Of a DNA stretch of 64,000 nucleotides, positions 43,495-54,599 are shown one piece after another (positions within the stretch are counted from its first letter, which is position 1; the number at the start of each line of letters is the position of its first letter). The translations under genes were made by a program, and so were the position numbers. Below the pieces are notes generated by a model. That model made no database searches and was not told the DNA's origin. It saw only the letters and a list, made by a program, of their open reading frames with translations. The stretch is from an uncultured Porticoccus sp. (lineage in GTDB: Bacteria > Pseudomonadota > Gammaproteobacteria > Pseudomonadales > Porticoccaceae). The stretch lies in contig CAMYLT010000003.1 of the NCBI GenBank assembly GCA_947259505.1, forward strand, positions 186,001 to 250,000. The letters are read 5' to 3'.

Positions 43495-44628
43495 TTGCTG
43501 ATATTTCGCTATTTGGCCCGAGATCTGATGGCTACGACCTTTGGTGTGTCTCTGGCATTGTTGCTGGTGATAGTCAGTGGACGGTTTGTTGGGTATTTAG
43601 CCGAGGCTGCTGCTGGAGACCTGGATGCAGGAATTTTATTTGCGGTGATAGGTTATCGCATCCCCGGTTTTTTGGAATTGATCCTGCCTCTGGCATTTTT
43701 TCTGGGGATTTTGCTGTCTTATGGTCGCCTCTACGTACAGAGCGAAATGACCATCATGGAAGCCTGCGGTATGTCTCAGCACAGGCTGGCCGCTTACACA
43801 TTGGTTCCAGGATTGTTCGTTGCCCTGGTAGTCGCCTGGTTGAGTCTGGATGTGACGCCAGCGGGCTTGAACAAGGCTGAAACATTATTCGCTGCGCAGA
43901 AGGAGCGGGGCGATCTGGAAAGCCTTATGGCCAGACACTTTCATCCTCTTCAGGGAGGAAGAGTGGTCACTTATACAGAAGAGGTGACCAAGGAGGGCGA
44001 GATGAAAGATGTTTTTTTGGCTGAGAATAATCCCGATGCGGAGGATGGTCGCCATTTGGTGTTAGTCGTCGCAGAGAGAGGTCATCAACGTCACGCTGAA
44101 CAGGAACCGAGTTATTTGGTGCTGGAGCAGGGATACCGAATACAGGGTGTGCCCGGCGAGGCAGATTACCAAATAACCCGTTTTGAAGAGTATGGGCAGA
44201 GGCTGGACAAGCCGCATCCGCAACGTCGACGAGAAAAAGTTGATACGTTGCCTACGGGAGAGCTTGTTGGATCGGATCAGTCACCCAAAAGGGCGGCATT
44301 GCAATGGCGACTTTCGGTGCCGGTTCTCGTACTGGTTGTCAGCCTAATCGCCATCCCGCTAAGTAAGACTGACCCTCGTCAGGGTCGCTTTGCCCGTATG
44401 TTGCCAGCGGTACTACTTTATATCGTCTATTTGGTGATGCTGAATGGTGCACGGGGAATGGCGGAGGATGACAAAATTTCGCCGCTTCTCGGCTTGTGGG
44501 GCGTACATGCGCTGTTCACGCTAATCGCCTTTGTCCTGTTCTATTGGTCATGGATATTGGGGTGGGTTAAGCAGCACATGTACTCGGGGAAACTTGAAAA
44601 GGTAGAGGCAGATGGCCTTGTTGAGTAA
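43495..44628 (+). CDS. lptF: LPS export ABC transporter permease LptF
   Basis: LptF with LptG and LptB extracts lipopolysaccharide from the inner membrane and pushes it onto the LptC-A bridge. The protein has three N-terminal membrane segments, a periplasmic beta-jellyroll (about residues 130-255) and three C-terminal segments. TTG at 43495 is chosen because it gives the usual family N terminus LLIFRYLARDLM and has AGGGA 7 bases upstream. The frame is open to 43444 but without a ribosome-binding site. 377 residues is normal length. lptG overlaps its end. Confidence 0.93.
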   Translation: MLIFRYLARDLMATTFGVSLALLLVIVSGRFVGYLAEAAAGDLDAGILFAVIGYRIPGFLELILPLAFFLGILLSYGRLYVQSEMTIMEACGMSQHRLAAYTLVPGLFVALVVAWLSLDVTPAGLNKAETLFAAQKERGDLESLMARHFHPLQGGRVVTYTEEVTKEGEMKDVFLAENNPDAEDGRHLVLVVAERGHQRHAEQEPSYLVLEQGYRIQGVPGEADYQITRFEEYGQRLDKPHPQRRREKVDTLPTGELVGSDQSPKRAALQWRLSVPVLVLVVSLIAIPLSKTDPRQGRFARMLPAVLLYIVYLVMLNGARGMAEDDKISPLLGLWGVHALFTLIAFVLFYWSWILGWVKQHMYSGKLEKVEADGLVE

Positions 44629-45700
44629 CTATCTGCCAATGAAGCAGCTTTCTCGCTACGTTACGACGTCAGTGCTGGGTTCCATTGCCATGGTGCTGTT
44701 AGTGATTGTGTCGCTGGATGCAATTGGTGCTGTGATGGACGGTACGGGCGATATTGAAAATGATTTTACCTTTCTTCAGGTAATGATCTATGTGGCGATA
44801 ACGATCCCGGGGCGTATTTATGAAAATATCCCAATGGCTTCGCTGATTGGCTGCCTGATTGGCTTGGGCGTATTGGCCAACAACTCAGAATTAGTTGTTA
44901 TGCGCTCAGCCGGTGTTTCCGTATTGCGCATCGTCTGGTTTGTGATACGTCCCATACTATGGCTGATTTTAGCTGGCGCATTGCTCGGTGAGTATGTTGT
45001 GCCTTATTCAGACCAGTATGCAGACAGTCGACGGATGTTGTTGTCAGGAGGAAAAAGTGCTCAGGAAAGCGGTAGTGGCTTCTGGAACAAGGAAGGCAAC
45101 GATTTCATGCATTTTAATGCCGTTTACCCCGGTGGTGTTTTGTTTGGGGTAACCCGTTTTCGCTTTGATGAGAGCCACAAGTTGCTGCAGTCCAGCTTTG
45201 CAGAACGAGCTACTTTTCAAGGTGAAAATTGGCTCGAAGAGCGCGGTGTTGTGACGGATTTTCATGATGAAGGCACGGAAGTGTCGGAATTCGTGACACG
45301 TGAGTGGGAAACGAATCTCTCACCGGAACTGCTTAACCTTATTGTTTTCCCGCCCGACTCGCTGCCAATCGGCAGTTTATATAATTACAGCGAATACCTT
45401 CAGGAGCAGGGGCAAGACTCATCCAAATACGAGTTGGCTTTCTGGGGCAAGGCGTTGCAGCCACTCACAATCATCAGTTTGGTGTTGATAGCGATTTCAT
45501 TTGTGTTTGGCCCGCTTCGAGAGGTCACCATGGGGTACCGCATCTTTGCCGGTGTTCTGGTCGGATTGGTGTTTCGTACACTGCAAGATCTATTGGGGCC
45601 TGCGAGCATTGTGTATGGGATTCCACCGTTGCTGTCGGTGATAACCCCGGCGTTGATCTGTGCATTAATTGGTTTGTGGATGCTGCGTCGAGCAGCTTAG
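44612..45700 (+). CDS. lptG: LPS export ABC transporter permease LptG
   Basis: LptG pairs with LptF in the LptB2FG extractor. The 362-residue protein has six membrane segments flanking a periplasmic jellyroll domain (about residues 135-270), with the family motifs IPGRIYENIPMASLIG and NNSELVVMRSAGVS. It overlaps lptF by 17 bases. The ATG at 44612 has AAGG 9 bases upstream; an ATG at 44639 (MKQLSRYVTTS) would align better with known N termini but has a poor ribosome-binding site. The next gene is convergent. Confidence 0.94.
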   Translation: MALLSNYLPMKQLSRYVTTSVLGSIAMVLLVIVSLDAIGAVMDGTGDIENDFTFLQVMIYVAITIPGRIYENIPMASLIGCLIGLGVLANNSELVVMRSAGVSVLRIVWFVIRPILWLILAGALLGEYVVPYSDQYADSRRMLLSGGKSAQESGSGFWNKEGNDFMHFNAVYPGGVLFGVTRFRFDESHKLLQSSFAERATFQGENWLEERGVVTDFHDEGTEVSEFVTREWETNLSPELLNLIVFPPDSLPIGSLYNYSEYLQEQGQDSSKYELAFWGKALQPLTIISLVLIAISFVFGPLREVTMGYRIFAGVLVGLVFRTLQDLLGPASIVYGIPPLLSVITPALICALIGLWMLRRAA

Positions 45701-45713
45701 GTGCCCTGTGCGT

Positions 45714-46187
45714 TTATTTACCCTTTTTGGGTGGCTTGGGAAGCAGCACGGTGCGGGTCTCGCTCCACTTGTCATGCAGGCAATCCCCACGTTGGTCTAT
45801 CAGGCACCATAGGTAACCTGCGCCCAAGGCGGCCAGTGAAAGAGGGGCCAAGAGGCAACGCAACCAACAGTTTTGCGAGGTTACGGCACCCCCATCTTTT
45901 GCTTGTAGCTGCAATCGCCAGGATTTCATACCCAGGGTTTGTCCAGAACGGCGCCAGCACCAGACGTAAAAAAATGCCCAGCAGAATAAAAGTCCTGCCA
46001 AAATGAGCACTTGTAGAAACCCGTGGGGTGCTTGCAGGGTGTCATCCCCAAAGAGTTTGCGCAGCAGGAAAATAACAACCCCGTAGGCAAAGGTGATTCC
46101 CAGCAAAAGAAACCCATCGTAGATCATGGCCATCAGTCGTCTGATGAGTGTTGCTGGGGGAAGGAATGTTTGTTCTTCAGAAGTCAA
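45714..46187 (-). CDS. RDD-family membrane protein
   Basis: This 157-residue protein has the RDD-family pattern: LIRRLMAMIYDGFLLLGITF (the R...D region of the first segment), a second membrane segment (FLQVLILAGLLFCWAFFYVW), the motif GQTLGMKSWRLQLQ and a last segment before RGDCLHDKWSETRTVLL. The family has three membrane segments and unknown function, although some members act in ion exchange. It starts with TTG at 46187 with AGGA 7 bases upstream. An RDD gene convergent with lptG also occurs in Pseudomonas relatives. Confidence 0.85.
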   Translation of the reverse strand: MTSEEQTFLPPATLIRRLMAMIYDGFLLLGITFAYGVVIFLLRKLFGDDTLQAPHGFLQVLILAGLLFCWAFFYVWCWRRSGQTLGMKSWRLQLQAKDGGAVTSQNCWLRCLLAPLSLAALGAGYLWCLIDQRGDCLHDKWSETRTVLLPKPPKKGK

Positions 46188-46240
46188 AATGTGTTCCTGC
46201 CATAGTTGTGGCTGTGGATTCTAGCAAAATTTTGCAGTCT

Positions 46241-46726
46241 TCAGAATTCGTAGGACAGGCCTATTTTAAGCTCGTCTGAGCTGAGTCGGAGATCATAGTC
46301 AACTTCTCGTGTGATCCGACCTCGGCCATCTATATCTGGTATTCGCTTACTATCGTGAAAGTGTTCTTTGCGTTGCCGATTCCAGTAGTCTTCGAGTCCT
46401 CTTTTTAAGAACGTCTGCAATGCTTTGTCGCCTTCGACAAATTCATCCTTTTGATAGCCTTCGAGCCATTGATAATTAAGGTTGCGGTGAGTGCCAGGCA
46501 TCGCTTGTGAACGGATGTCTTCTGCTCGTTGGTTGAGCTCAACGTTGTTTAAATCGCTGAAGCTGGCATGTTGGCGGTTGTCGCCTTGATAAAGTGTGTT
46601 TGGATGCAAAAACTCATCCGATAAGCTGCTGGGTAAATACGTTTGAGCGACAAACAGCAAACCTAGAGCACAAATGGGATGCGCTCTTCTGCGACATATA
46701 GCTTGTCGCGGCTCGAATATCATCAT
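46241..46726 (-). CDS. Hypothetical exported protein, possibly outer-membrane associated
   Basis: I do not recognise this 161-residue protein. It has a basic N terminus and a hydrophobic stretch (AHPICALGLLFVAQTYL) that may be a signal peptide, then a charged helical middle, and a C-terminal beta-hairpin-like end (REVDYDLRLSSDELKIGLSYEF). The alternating pattern and the final Phe recall the last strand of outer-membrane beta-barrels, but one or two strands are not enough to prove a barrel. It is followed 53 bases on by the RDD gene on the same strand. Confidence 0.6.
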   Translation of the reverse strand: MMIFEPRQAICRRRAHPICALGLLFVAQTYLPSSLSDEFLHPNTLYQGDNRQHASFSDLNNVELNQRAEDIRSQAMPGTHRNLNYQWLEGYQKDEFVEGDKALQTFLKRGLEDYWNRQRKEHFHDSKRIPDIDGRGRITREVDYDLRLSSDELKIGLSYEF

Positions 46727-46846
46727 TTACCAACTATCTGTTTTTGCTAATAGTTTGTAACCGGCTCGACGGCTTCTTGTCTAAATTATAATGGATTATT
46801 TGAATTTTGGATTGACTGTGCCGAGTCATGTGATCAGACAAAAAAA

Positions 46847-46868
46847 AGGCTGCCTTGGTAGGCAGCCT
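46847..46868 (-). terminator. Rho-independent terminator of the phasin gene
   Basis: Perfect 9-base arms AGGCTGCCT (46847-46855) and AGGCAGCCT (46860-46868) around TGGT are followed on the minus strand by a run of T residues (the A run at 46841-46847). It lies 68 bases past the phasin stop codon. Confidence 0.85.
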
Positions 46869-46935
46869 ATAAAATCAGGCCTATGGGAGGTGGCCTGTGG
46901 CACTAGTTGCTCTTGCGAGCAAGGGGGGGGTAAAC

Positions 46936-47568
46936 CTATTCGGTTGCTGTCGTTGGCTTTTCAGCGGCTGGTTTTACAGCGGCTGGTTTTGCAGCGGCTG
47001 TTTTTTCAGCAGCGGGTTTTCTGGTCGTTTTCTTCGGCGAGGGAGCAGGGGCTGCTTTTTCCTCGACAACTTCCTTGGAAACCAGAGCAGATACTGCACC
47101 GATCAACTCGTCCAGTTTGCTGCTCAGTTCAGCCAGTTTTTCTTCCTTGCCGAAAGAAGGGATGGAAGGCATGGAAGGCATGGAAGGCATAGTCAGTTTT
47201 GAAGAGACCTTGCCGCGAATTTCATCAACCTTAGCCGTAATATTCGCCTTTACCGCGTCTTTCTTCAGGCTCTTGCCTTGAATTTTCAGCTTTTCACCCT
47301 GAGCCTTCAGTTTCTCGCTCTGGGTTTTGAGCTTTTCACCAGCTTCTTTCAGCTTGTCACCGGTTTTGTCTAGCTTGGTTTTAGCCTCAGCTTCGATTTT
47401 AGTGCCGCGCTCAACAAGGTCTTCAAAGTAGCGACGAGTCGAGTCGCTCATTTTGTCGTAGCCTTCATGTATATTGTTCAGTCCATGACCATAAGCGCCA
47501 AGTCCGGCTAGCCAGATCTTTCGCGCCAGCTCTTCGGTCTTGTCAATAGCATTCTTAATCTCTGCCAT
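46936..47568 (-). CDS. Phasin-family polyhydroxyalkanoate granule protein (PhaF/PhaI-like)
   Basis: Phasins coat polyhydroxyalkanoate granules. The 210-residue protein starts MAEIKNAIDKTEELARKIWL with the family motif AGLGAYGHGLN, then a heptad-repeat helix (KLKEAGEKLKTQSEKLKAQG), a Met-Pro-Ser repeat (MPSMPSMPSIPSF), a short amphipathic helix and a Lys-Ala-Pro-rich tail (PAAEKTAAAKPAAVKPAAEK) like the histone-like tail of PhaF, which binds DNA. The ATG at 47568 has GGAG 8 bases upstream; the open frame to 47637 has no such site. It is divergent from a TetR-type regulator and ends at a clear terminator. Confidence 0.88.
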   Translation of the reverse strand: MAEIKNAIDKTEELARKIWLAGLGAYGHGLNNIHEGYDKMSDSTRRYFEDLVERGTKIEAEAKTKLDKTGDKLKEAGEKLKTQSEKLKAQGEKLKIQGKSLKKDAVKANITAKVDEIRGKVSSKLTMPSMPSMPSIPSFGKEEKLAELSSKLDELIGAVSALVSKEVVEEKAAPAPSPKKTTRKPAAEKTAAAKPAAVKPAAEKPTTATE

Positions 47569-47711
47569 AGTAGTATCTCCGGTAGCAGTTGAAACTGAGC
47601 TTTTTGCTCTTAACTGCCATTCACAGTAAAGAAACATTTTAGAAAACGCATACTAAAACCGGGGTTTTTTTAAAAACATGCAATTTTTTATGCGATTGAT
47701 GGGGCGTGTTC

Positions 47712-48356
47712 ATGAAAAGACGTGAACATATTCTGGTGGTAAGCCTCGCTTTATTTAACAGCGAAGGTGAGGCGAATTTGTCTGCAGTCGATATCGCCAA
47801 CGAGCTTGAGATCAGTCCCGGTAACCTCTACTACCACTTCAAAGGCAAAGAAGAAATTGTCTCCGAGCTTTACGAGAAATTTGAGGCAGGCTTCGAACTC
47901 TTGCTGCAGGATGGAATGGAGACGGGAGCCGGACTAGAGGAGTATTGGCTCTATCTTTATGTCATTCTTGAGCATATTCATAACTTTAGGTTTTTTTTCA
48001 GAAACATTACCGATCTGCTGCAGAAATACCAAAGTATAGAGCCACGATTCCGACGTCTTATGGAGAAACAGTCCCGCTGGGTGCGTCAGTTGCTGACAGG
48101 TTTGCTTGAAGAGGGCGTGATTGTCCACCCACACTTGGCCGCAGAACGGATTGAGCGGCTGACGGATAGCATCATGTTGTTGTTCACTTACTGGTATCAG
48201 TTTCAGAATCTGCGTAACCGCAAATTGGACCAACACGATTTTATTCAGAGCGCCATTCTGCAGATCATGACGTTATTAGCGCCTTACATGGGCGATCAGC
48301 AGTTGCAGTTCATGGAGGCCTGCCTCAACCTTTACCAGAGAGAAAAACAAGGCTAG
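47712..48356 (+). CDS. TetR-family regulator (PhaD-like)
   Basis: This 214-residue protein has a TetR helix-turn-helix (LSAVDIANELEISPGNLYYHFKGKEEI, about residues 24-50, shown here in its key parts AIDIANELEIS and NLYYHF) and an all-helical ligand domain. Its position divergent from a phasin gene and before a PHA-system gene suggests control of granule protein expression, as PhaD does in Pseudomonas (inference). The ATG at 47712 with GGGG upstream is preferred to GTG at 47706. Confidence 0.85.
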   Translation: MKRREHILVVSLALFNSEGEANLSAVDIANELEISPGNLYYHFKGKEEIVSELYEKFEAGFELLLQDGMETGAGLEEYWLYLYVILEHIHNFRFFFRNITDLLQKYQSIEPRFRRLMEKQSRWVRQLLTGLLEEGVIVHPHLAAERIERLTDSIMLLFTYWYQFQNLRNRKLDQHDFIQSAILQIMTLLAPYMGDQQLQFMEACLNLYQREKQG

Positions 48357-48420
48357 CATCGGCCGCCTCGCAGTTGGTCGCTATGCCGACACATATAAGA
48401 AAGATGAAGGGTGGGAGTAC

Positions 48421-48696
48421 ATGAGTCAGATTCGTATAAAACGTTACCACACCATGGACCGGGAGCATGTCCGTGCCATGACACAGGAGTTAGGTGAAAA
48501 GCTGAAAAGTAAGTTCGGCGGGAATTATCAGTGGGAAGGCGATATGGTCCACTACAAGTACAGTGGGGTCGATGCCAAAGTCAGTTTTAATGAAACGACG
48601 CTGCAGGTAGATGTAAAGCTGGGCCTTTTAATGGCTGCCCTGAAGGGGATGATCGAATCGGAAGTGAATAAATACCTGGATAAGCACGTAACTTGA
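48421..48696 (+). CDS. Polyhydroxyalkanoic acid system family protein
   Basis: This 91-residue protein matches the small PHA-granule-region family: it opens with IRIKRYHTMDREHVRAMTQE, continues with the beta segment YQWEGDMVHYKYSGVDAKV and ends with GMIESEVNKYLDKHV. The family is found beside phasin genes and its role is not established. GGGAG stands 6 bases before the ATG. It belongs with the phasin and TetR genes; no synthase or depolymerase gene is present in this window. Confidence 0.85.
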   Translation: MSQIRIKRYHTMDREHVRAMTQELGEKLKSKFGGNYQWEGDMVHYKYSGVDAKVSFNETTLQVDVKLGLLMAALKGMIESEVNKYLDKHVT

Positions 48697-48756
48697 CGTG
48701 CTTCCGCGGGTGGAAGCAAACTGATTTTTAATGCTGAAGCAACTTGCAGATTGAGG

Positions 48757-48843
48757 TGGTACCAGAGGCCGGACTCGAACCGGCACGCTTTTAAGGGCGG
48801 GGGATTTTGAATCCCCTGTGTCTACCAATTTCACCACTCTGGC
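48757..48843 (-). tRNA. tRNA-Leu (CAA)
   Basis: The minus strand folds into an 87-base class II tRNA including an encoded CCA end. The acceptor stem is GCCAGAG with CTCTGGT, the anticodon stem GGGGA/TCCCC encloses loop TTCAAAA with anticodon CAA (reads UUG), there is a long variable arm, and the T-loop is GGTTCGAGTCC. The discriminator is A, as required for leucine tRNA. Confidence 0.97.
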
Positions 48844-48854
48844 ACAGGGGCGCG

Positions 48855-48883
48855 ATTATAGGCAGCGGCCCTCGCATAATCAA
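48855..48883 (-). promoter_or_regulatory. Promoter of tRNA-Leu
   Basis: TTGATT (48878-48883), a 17-bp spacer and TATAAT (48855-48860) lie 11 bases before the tRNA on the minus strand. The following GCGCCCC is a GC-rich discriminator of the type found in stringently controlled stable-RNA promoters. Confidence 0.75.
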
Positions 48884-48971
48884 GAGAGCAACACGCCTCT
48901 TGGCAGATGAGATTCTGGCCCTGTCGATTTATTTCTATTACCCTTGCGCCCTTTCATACTTTGACCTACCT

Positions 48972-51169
<2,198 letters not shown>

Positions 51170-51246
51170 GTTGTCGGGATTCATCCCAATATAGGGTTGG
51201 GTAACATTTATTTCCGCTAGGTTCTGCAAGGTCAGGTGTTTCAGCC

Positions 51247-51252
51247 TATAAT
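51247..51252 (+). promoter_or_regulatory. Promoter -10 box for secD
   Basis: A perfect TATAAT lies 41 bases before the secD start codon, in the tgt-secD gap. The -35 region (TTCTGCAA near 51222-51229) is a poor match, so this may be an activator-dependent or weak promoter. Its presence suggests secDF is not only read through from queA-tgt. Confidence 0.5.
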
Positions 51253-51293
51253 GCCTCGCTTTATCAACCGGGACACAACACAAGAATAGTGAT

Positions 51294-53150
51294 ATGAACC
51301 GCTACCCATTATGGAAATACCTGCTGATTCTCGTCATCGTTACCTTTGGGACGATCTATGCTCTCGCCAACCTTTATGTCCCTGATCCCGCGGTACAGAT
51401 ATCCGGTCAAAATAGCGGCACAGTGATTGATGAACAGGTGTTGTCACAGGTTGAGACTGCGCTCAAAGAGGCTGGCATTGAGTATTTTGGCGAGGAAGCG
51501 ACAGGTGAAAATGGTCTGATTCGTCTTCGGGATCGTGAGCAGCAATTGCCCGCCAAACGGGTAATTCAGCGCGCGTTGGGTTCTGACTACATTGTGGCGC
51601 TTAACCTTGCTGCGACCACTCCCTCATGGTTGTCATCCCTGGGGGCAAATCCCATGAAGTTGGGTCTTGACCTCAGCGGCGGTGTGCACTTTCTGCTAGA
51701 AGTAAATACCGATGAGGCCATTGCCAAGCGTATGGAAACGACCTTGCGCGAGGTTCGCGGCAGCATGCGTGAGGAAAAATTGCGCTATCGCTCAGTCAAA
51801 GTTGAAGATGGCAAAACCATTGTCAGCATATTTGAGACGGAAGCGGAGCGAGATCAGGCCAGTGAACTTCTGCGTCAGAATTTCCGTGACCTCGGTCGCC
51901 AGCTGAGCGATGAGAACGGCGAATATGTGGTTCGTTCCAGCCTGTCCGAGGCGGCGGTCAGAGGGATTGAGGACTATGCCCTTAACCAGAACCTGACGAC
52001 CTTGCGCAATCGAGTCAACGAATTGGGCGTATCAGAGCCGATTGTTCAGCGCCAAGGTCGCAACAGGGTAATTGTTGAGTTGCCTGGCGTGCAGGATACC
52101 GCAGAGGCTAAACGTATCATCGGTAAGACTGCGAACCTGGAATTCCGTCTTGAAGCAGAGCCGGGGAAGATTACTAATCGCGAAAAATTTGAATTCCGTG
52201 ATCCCAACTCCAGACCCAGTGAGGCTTGGTTGGAGCGCAGTGTGGTGATTACGGGTGATCATGTATCAAACGCTACGTCTTCTTTTGACGAAAACGGTTT
52301 TCCTCAGGTCAATATCACCCTGGACAGTGATGGTGGCGCCCGCATGCACCGTGCATCACGTAAAAATGTTGGCAGACGTCTGGGTGTACTCTTCATTGAG
52401 TACAAAACCCGTATGGACTACACCACCGACGAAAATGGTGAGCAGATCGCTATTCCCGAGCGCTATGTCGAGAAAAAGATCATTAATCTGGCGACCATCC
52501 GCAGTGCTCTTGGCGTCACGTTCCGTATTACAGGGCTGGATAATCCTCGTGAGGCGTCCGAGCTGTCGTTATTGCTGCGCGCTGGCGCCCTTGCTGCACC
52601 GATGTACTTTGTCGAGGAGCGGACCATTGGTCCTTCTTTGGGTGCGGAAAATATTGCCCTTGGCATCAAGTCTGTCACCATCGGGATGGCGCTGGTATTA
52701 GTTTTCATGCTGGTTTACTACCGAGTGTTCGGTATCTTCGCCAATATCGCCCTGGGTTTGAATGTGGTGATTTTGGTGGCGGCAATGTCGATCCTCAGTG
52801 CGACGCTGACCCTGCCGGGTATCGCCGGTATTGTGTTGACGGTGGGGATGGCGGTAGATGCCAATGTCCTCATTTTCTCGAGGATCAAAGAAGAATTGGC
52901 CAATGGTATGCCGCCGCAGTCGGCCATCAACGCAGGTTATGACCGGGCGTTTGTATCAATTCTCGATGCTAACCTGACCACCCTGATAGTGGCGGTTATT
53001 CTCTACACTATTGGCTCGGGGCCTGTGCAAGGTTTTGCTGTCACGCTCTCCATCGGGATTTTGACATCAATGTTTACGGCTATCGTGGGAACCAGAGCGT
53101 TGGTCAACCTGATCTACGGCGGTCGCGCCATCAAGAAAGTCTGGATTTAG
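51294..53150 (+). CDS. secD: Protein translocase subunit SecD
   Basis: SecD with SecF uses the proton gradient to pull secreted proteins through SecYEG. The 618-residue protein has a first membrane segment (YLLILVIVTFGTIYALANLY), the P1 head domain with MKLGLDLSGGVHFLLEV, a long periplasmic region, and five C-terminal membrane segments with the RND-like proton path (VGMAVDANVLIFSRIKEEL). secF follows after 9 bases. Confidence 0.96.
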   Translation: MNRYPLWKYLLILVIVTFGTIYALANLYVPDPAVQISGQNSGTVIDEQVLSQVETALKEAGIEYFGEEATGENGLIRLRDREQQLPAKRVIQRALGSDYIVALNLAATTPSWLSSLGANPMKLGLDLSGGVHFLLEVNTDEAIAKRMETTLREVRGSMREEKLRYRSVKVEDGKTIVSIFETEAERDQASELLRQNFRDLGRQLSDENGEYVVRSSLSEAAVRGIEDYALNQNLTTLRNRVNELGVSEPIVQRQGRNRVIVELPGVQDTAEAKRIIGKTANLEFRLEAEPGKITNREKFEFRDPNSRPSEAWLERSVVITGDHVSNATSSFDENGFPQVNITLDSDGGARMHRASRKNVGRRLGVLFIEYKTRMDYTTDENGEQIAIPERYVEKKIINLATIRSALGVTFRITGLDNPREASELSLLLRAGALAAPMYFVEERTIGPSLGAENIALGIKSVTIGMALVLVFMLVYYRVFGIFANIALGLNVVILVAAMSILSATLTLPGIAGIVLTVGMAVDANVLIFSRIKEELANGMPPQSAINAGYDRAFVSILDANLTTLIVAVILYTIGSGPVQGFAVTLSIGILTSMFTAIVGTRALVNLIYGGRAIKKVWI

Positions 53151-53159
53151 GAGCTGGCC

Positions 53160-54080
53160 ATGACGACCCAACGTATTCTCAATTTTATGGGTGGCCGCAA
53201 ATTGGCTGTTGCCTTCTCCCTGACGCTGATCCTGTGCTCGTTTCTCTCCCTGGCCACGAAAGGGTTGGTCTTTGGGCTGGATTTTACTGGCGGCACTCAG
53301 ATTGAAGTGGGGTACCCCTCTCCGGCAGATTTGTCCGTAGTCCGTAACCAGCTGAGTAGCAGTGGTTTCGAAAACCCGGTAGTAGTTTACTTTGGCTCAG
53401 AAAGTGATGTGCTTGTCCGTATGCAGGGTAAACCTGATGAAGGTGTTGCCGAGGCTGTTCTGAAATCGCTGGATCCTGAAGACCAAGGAATACTGGAAGT
53501 CCGCCGCGTGGACTATGTAGGCCCTCAAGTGGGTGATGAGCTGCGTGAAGATGGCGGTCTGGGGATGTTGGCGGCACTGGCAGTGGTGATGCTATATGTA
53601 GCGATCCGCTTTCAGTATAAATTTGCCATAGGTGCGGTGGTGGCATTGATTCACGACGTCATCATTACCTTGGGCTTCTTTTCTGTCACGGGTCTTGAGG
53701 TTGACTTGACTGTATTGGCTGCCGTTCTAGCGGTGATCGGCTATTCGTTGAACGATACAATCGTTGTGGCGGACCGTATCCGAGAAAATATTCGCCTGTT
53801 GCGTGCGACAGAACTAGTCGACGTGATCAATGAGTCTCTTACCCAGACGTTGGGCCGCACAGTGATCACATCATTGACCACCATTCTAGTGTTAATAGCA
53901 CTTTTCGTGTTTGGTGGTGAGTTGATCCATAACTTTTCCATTGCCCTTATCGTGGGGATCGTCATCGGTACCTATTCTTCCGTCTATGTGGCGGCAAATA
54001 CGTTGTTATTGATGGGGCTGAAAAGAGAAGATCTGCTGCCGCCGGAAAAAGAGGGTGACGAGTTTGATGGACTGCCCTGA
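53160..54080 (+). CDS. secF: Protein translocase subunit SecF
   Basis: SecF forms the second half of the SecDF proton-driven motor. The 306-residue protein has an N-terminal membrane segment, the periplasmic motif FGLDFTGGTQIEVGY, and five C-terminal segments with the conserved IGYSLNDTIVVADRIREN motif. A GGAG site precedes the start. No terminator hairpin is visible before the cold-shock gene, though the gap is 169 bases. Confidence 0.96.
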   Translation: MTTQRILNFMGGRKLAVAFSLTLILCSFLSLATKGLVFGLDFTGGTQIEVGYPSPADLSVVRNQLSSSGFENPVVVYFGSESDVLVRMQGKPDEGVAEAVLKSLDPEDQGILEVRRVDYVGPQVGDELREDGGLGMLAALAVVMLYVAIRFQYKFAIGAVVALIHDVIITLGFFSVTGLEVDLTVLAAVLAVIGYSLNDTIVVADRIRENIRLLRATELVDVINESLTQTLGRTVITSLTTILVLIALFVFGGELIHNFSIALIVGIVIGTYSSVYVAANTLLLMGLKREDLLPPEKEGDEFDGLP

Positions 54081-54249
54081 GGCGGTTTATGGTGACTAAC
54101 TAATACTGACATTAAGAGCTTGACAGCAGATTTTTTTGCTTGCGCGGTTTGGCTGGCCGCTGTTAAAGTTCTTCTTGCGGGTGTCTGAAGTGCCCGTAAT
54201 TTCTACCGCTGACCTGATGGGTTGGCAACAAAGTGTTTACGAGGATGAT

Positions 54250-54462
54250 ATGTCAGATTTAGTTACCGGTACCGTTAAATGGTTTAACGAAGAAAAAGGA
54301 TATGGCTTCTTGGCTCAGGAAGGCGGCAAGGATGTATTTGTTCATTTTAGTGCTATCAACGGTACTGGCCGTCGCACACTGTTTGAAGGTCAGCAGGTTT
54401 CTTTTGAGGTCACTCAAGGCCAGAAAGGCCCTCAGGCCCAAAACGTCACCGTTATTGCCTAA
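54250..54462 (+). CDS. Cold-shock protein, CspA family
   Basis: This 70-residue single-domain protein binds single-stranded RNA and DNA and acts as an RNA chaperone. RNP1 (KGYGFLAQ) and RNP2 (VFVHFSAI) are both present, after the usual start [14 protein letters not shown]. The ATG at 54250 has GAGG 5 bases upstream. The frame is open to 54136 but those codons belong to the leader. A long 5' leader would fit cold-regulated translation. It ends at a strong bidirectional hairpin. Confidence 0.95.
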   Translation: MSDLVTGTVKWFNEEKGYGFLAQEGGKDVFVHFSAINGTGRRTLFEGQQVSFEVTQGQKGPQAQNVTVIA

Positions 54463-54483
54463 GGCTTTAACGGCAGTGAGCTA

Positions 54484-54513
54484 AAAAAATGCCAGCTTAA
54501 GCTGGCATTTTTT
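54484..54513. terminator. Bidirectional Rho-independent terminator
   Basis: A perfect palindrome with arms of 15 bases (A6TGCCAGCTT and its complement) and T-runs on both strands lies 22 bases after the cold-shock stop codon. It also faces the convergent lytic transglycosylase gene. Confidence 0.9.
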
Positions 54514-54599
54514 GTTCTTTTCTCATCAAAAGCGGATTTCCATTTCAGGTCATTCGTGGACTTTCTATTTTCTGAATGGCGGCGGGCTGCCCTCAGCCA

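Noticed and set aside
48757-48843. tRNA-Leu as an integration site for a genomic island
   Set aside because: Leucine tRNA genes are common integration sites, but there is no integrase, no repeat of the tRNA 3' end and both sides are core genes.
48807-48971. N-terminal extension of queA
   Set aside because: The frame is open, but this part is antisense to tRNA-Leu and its promoter. The known QueA start is at 48972.
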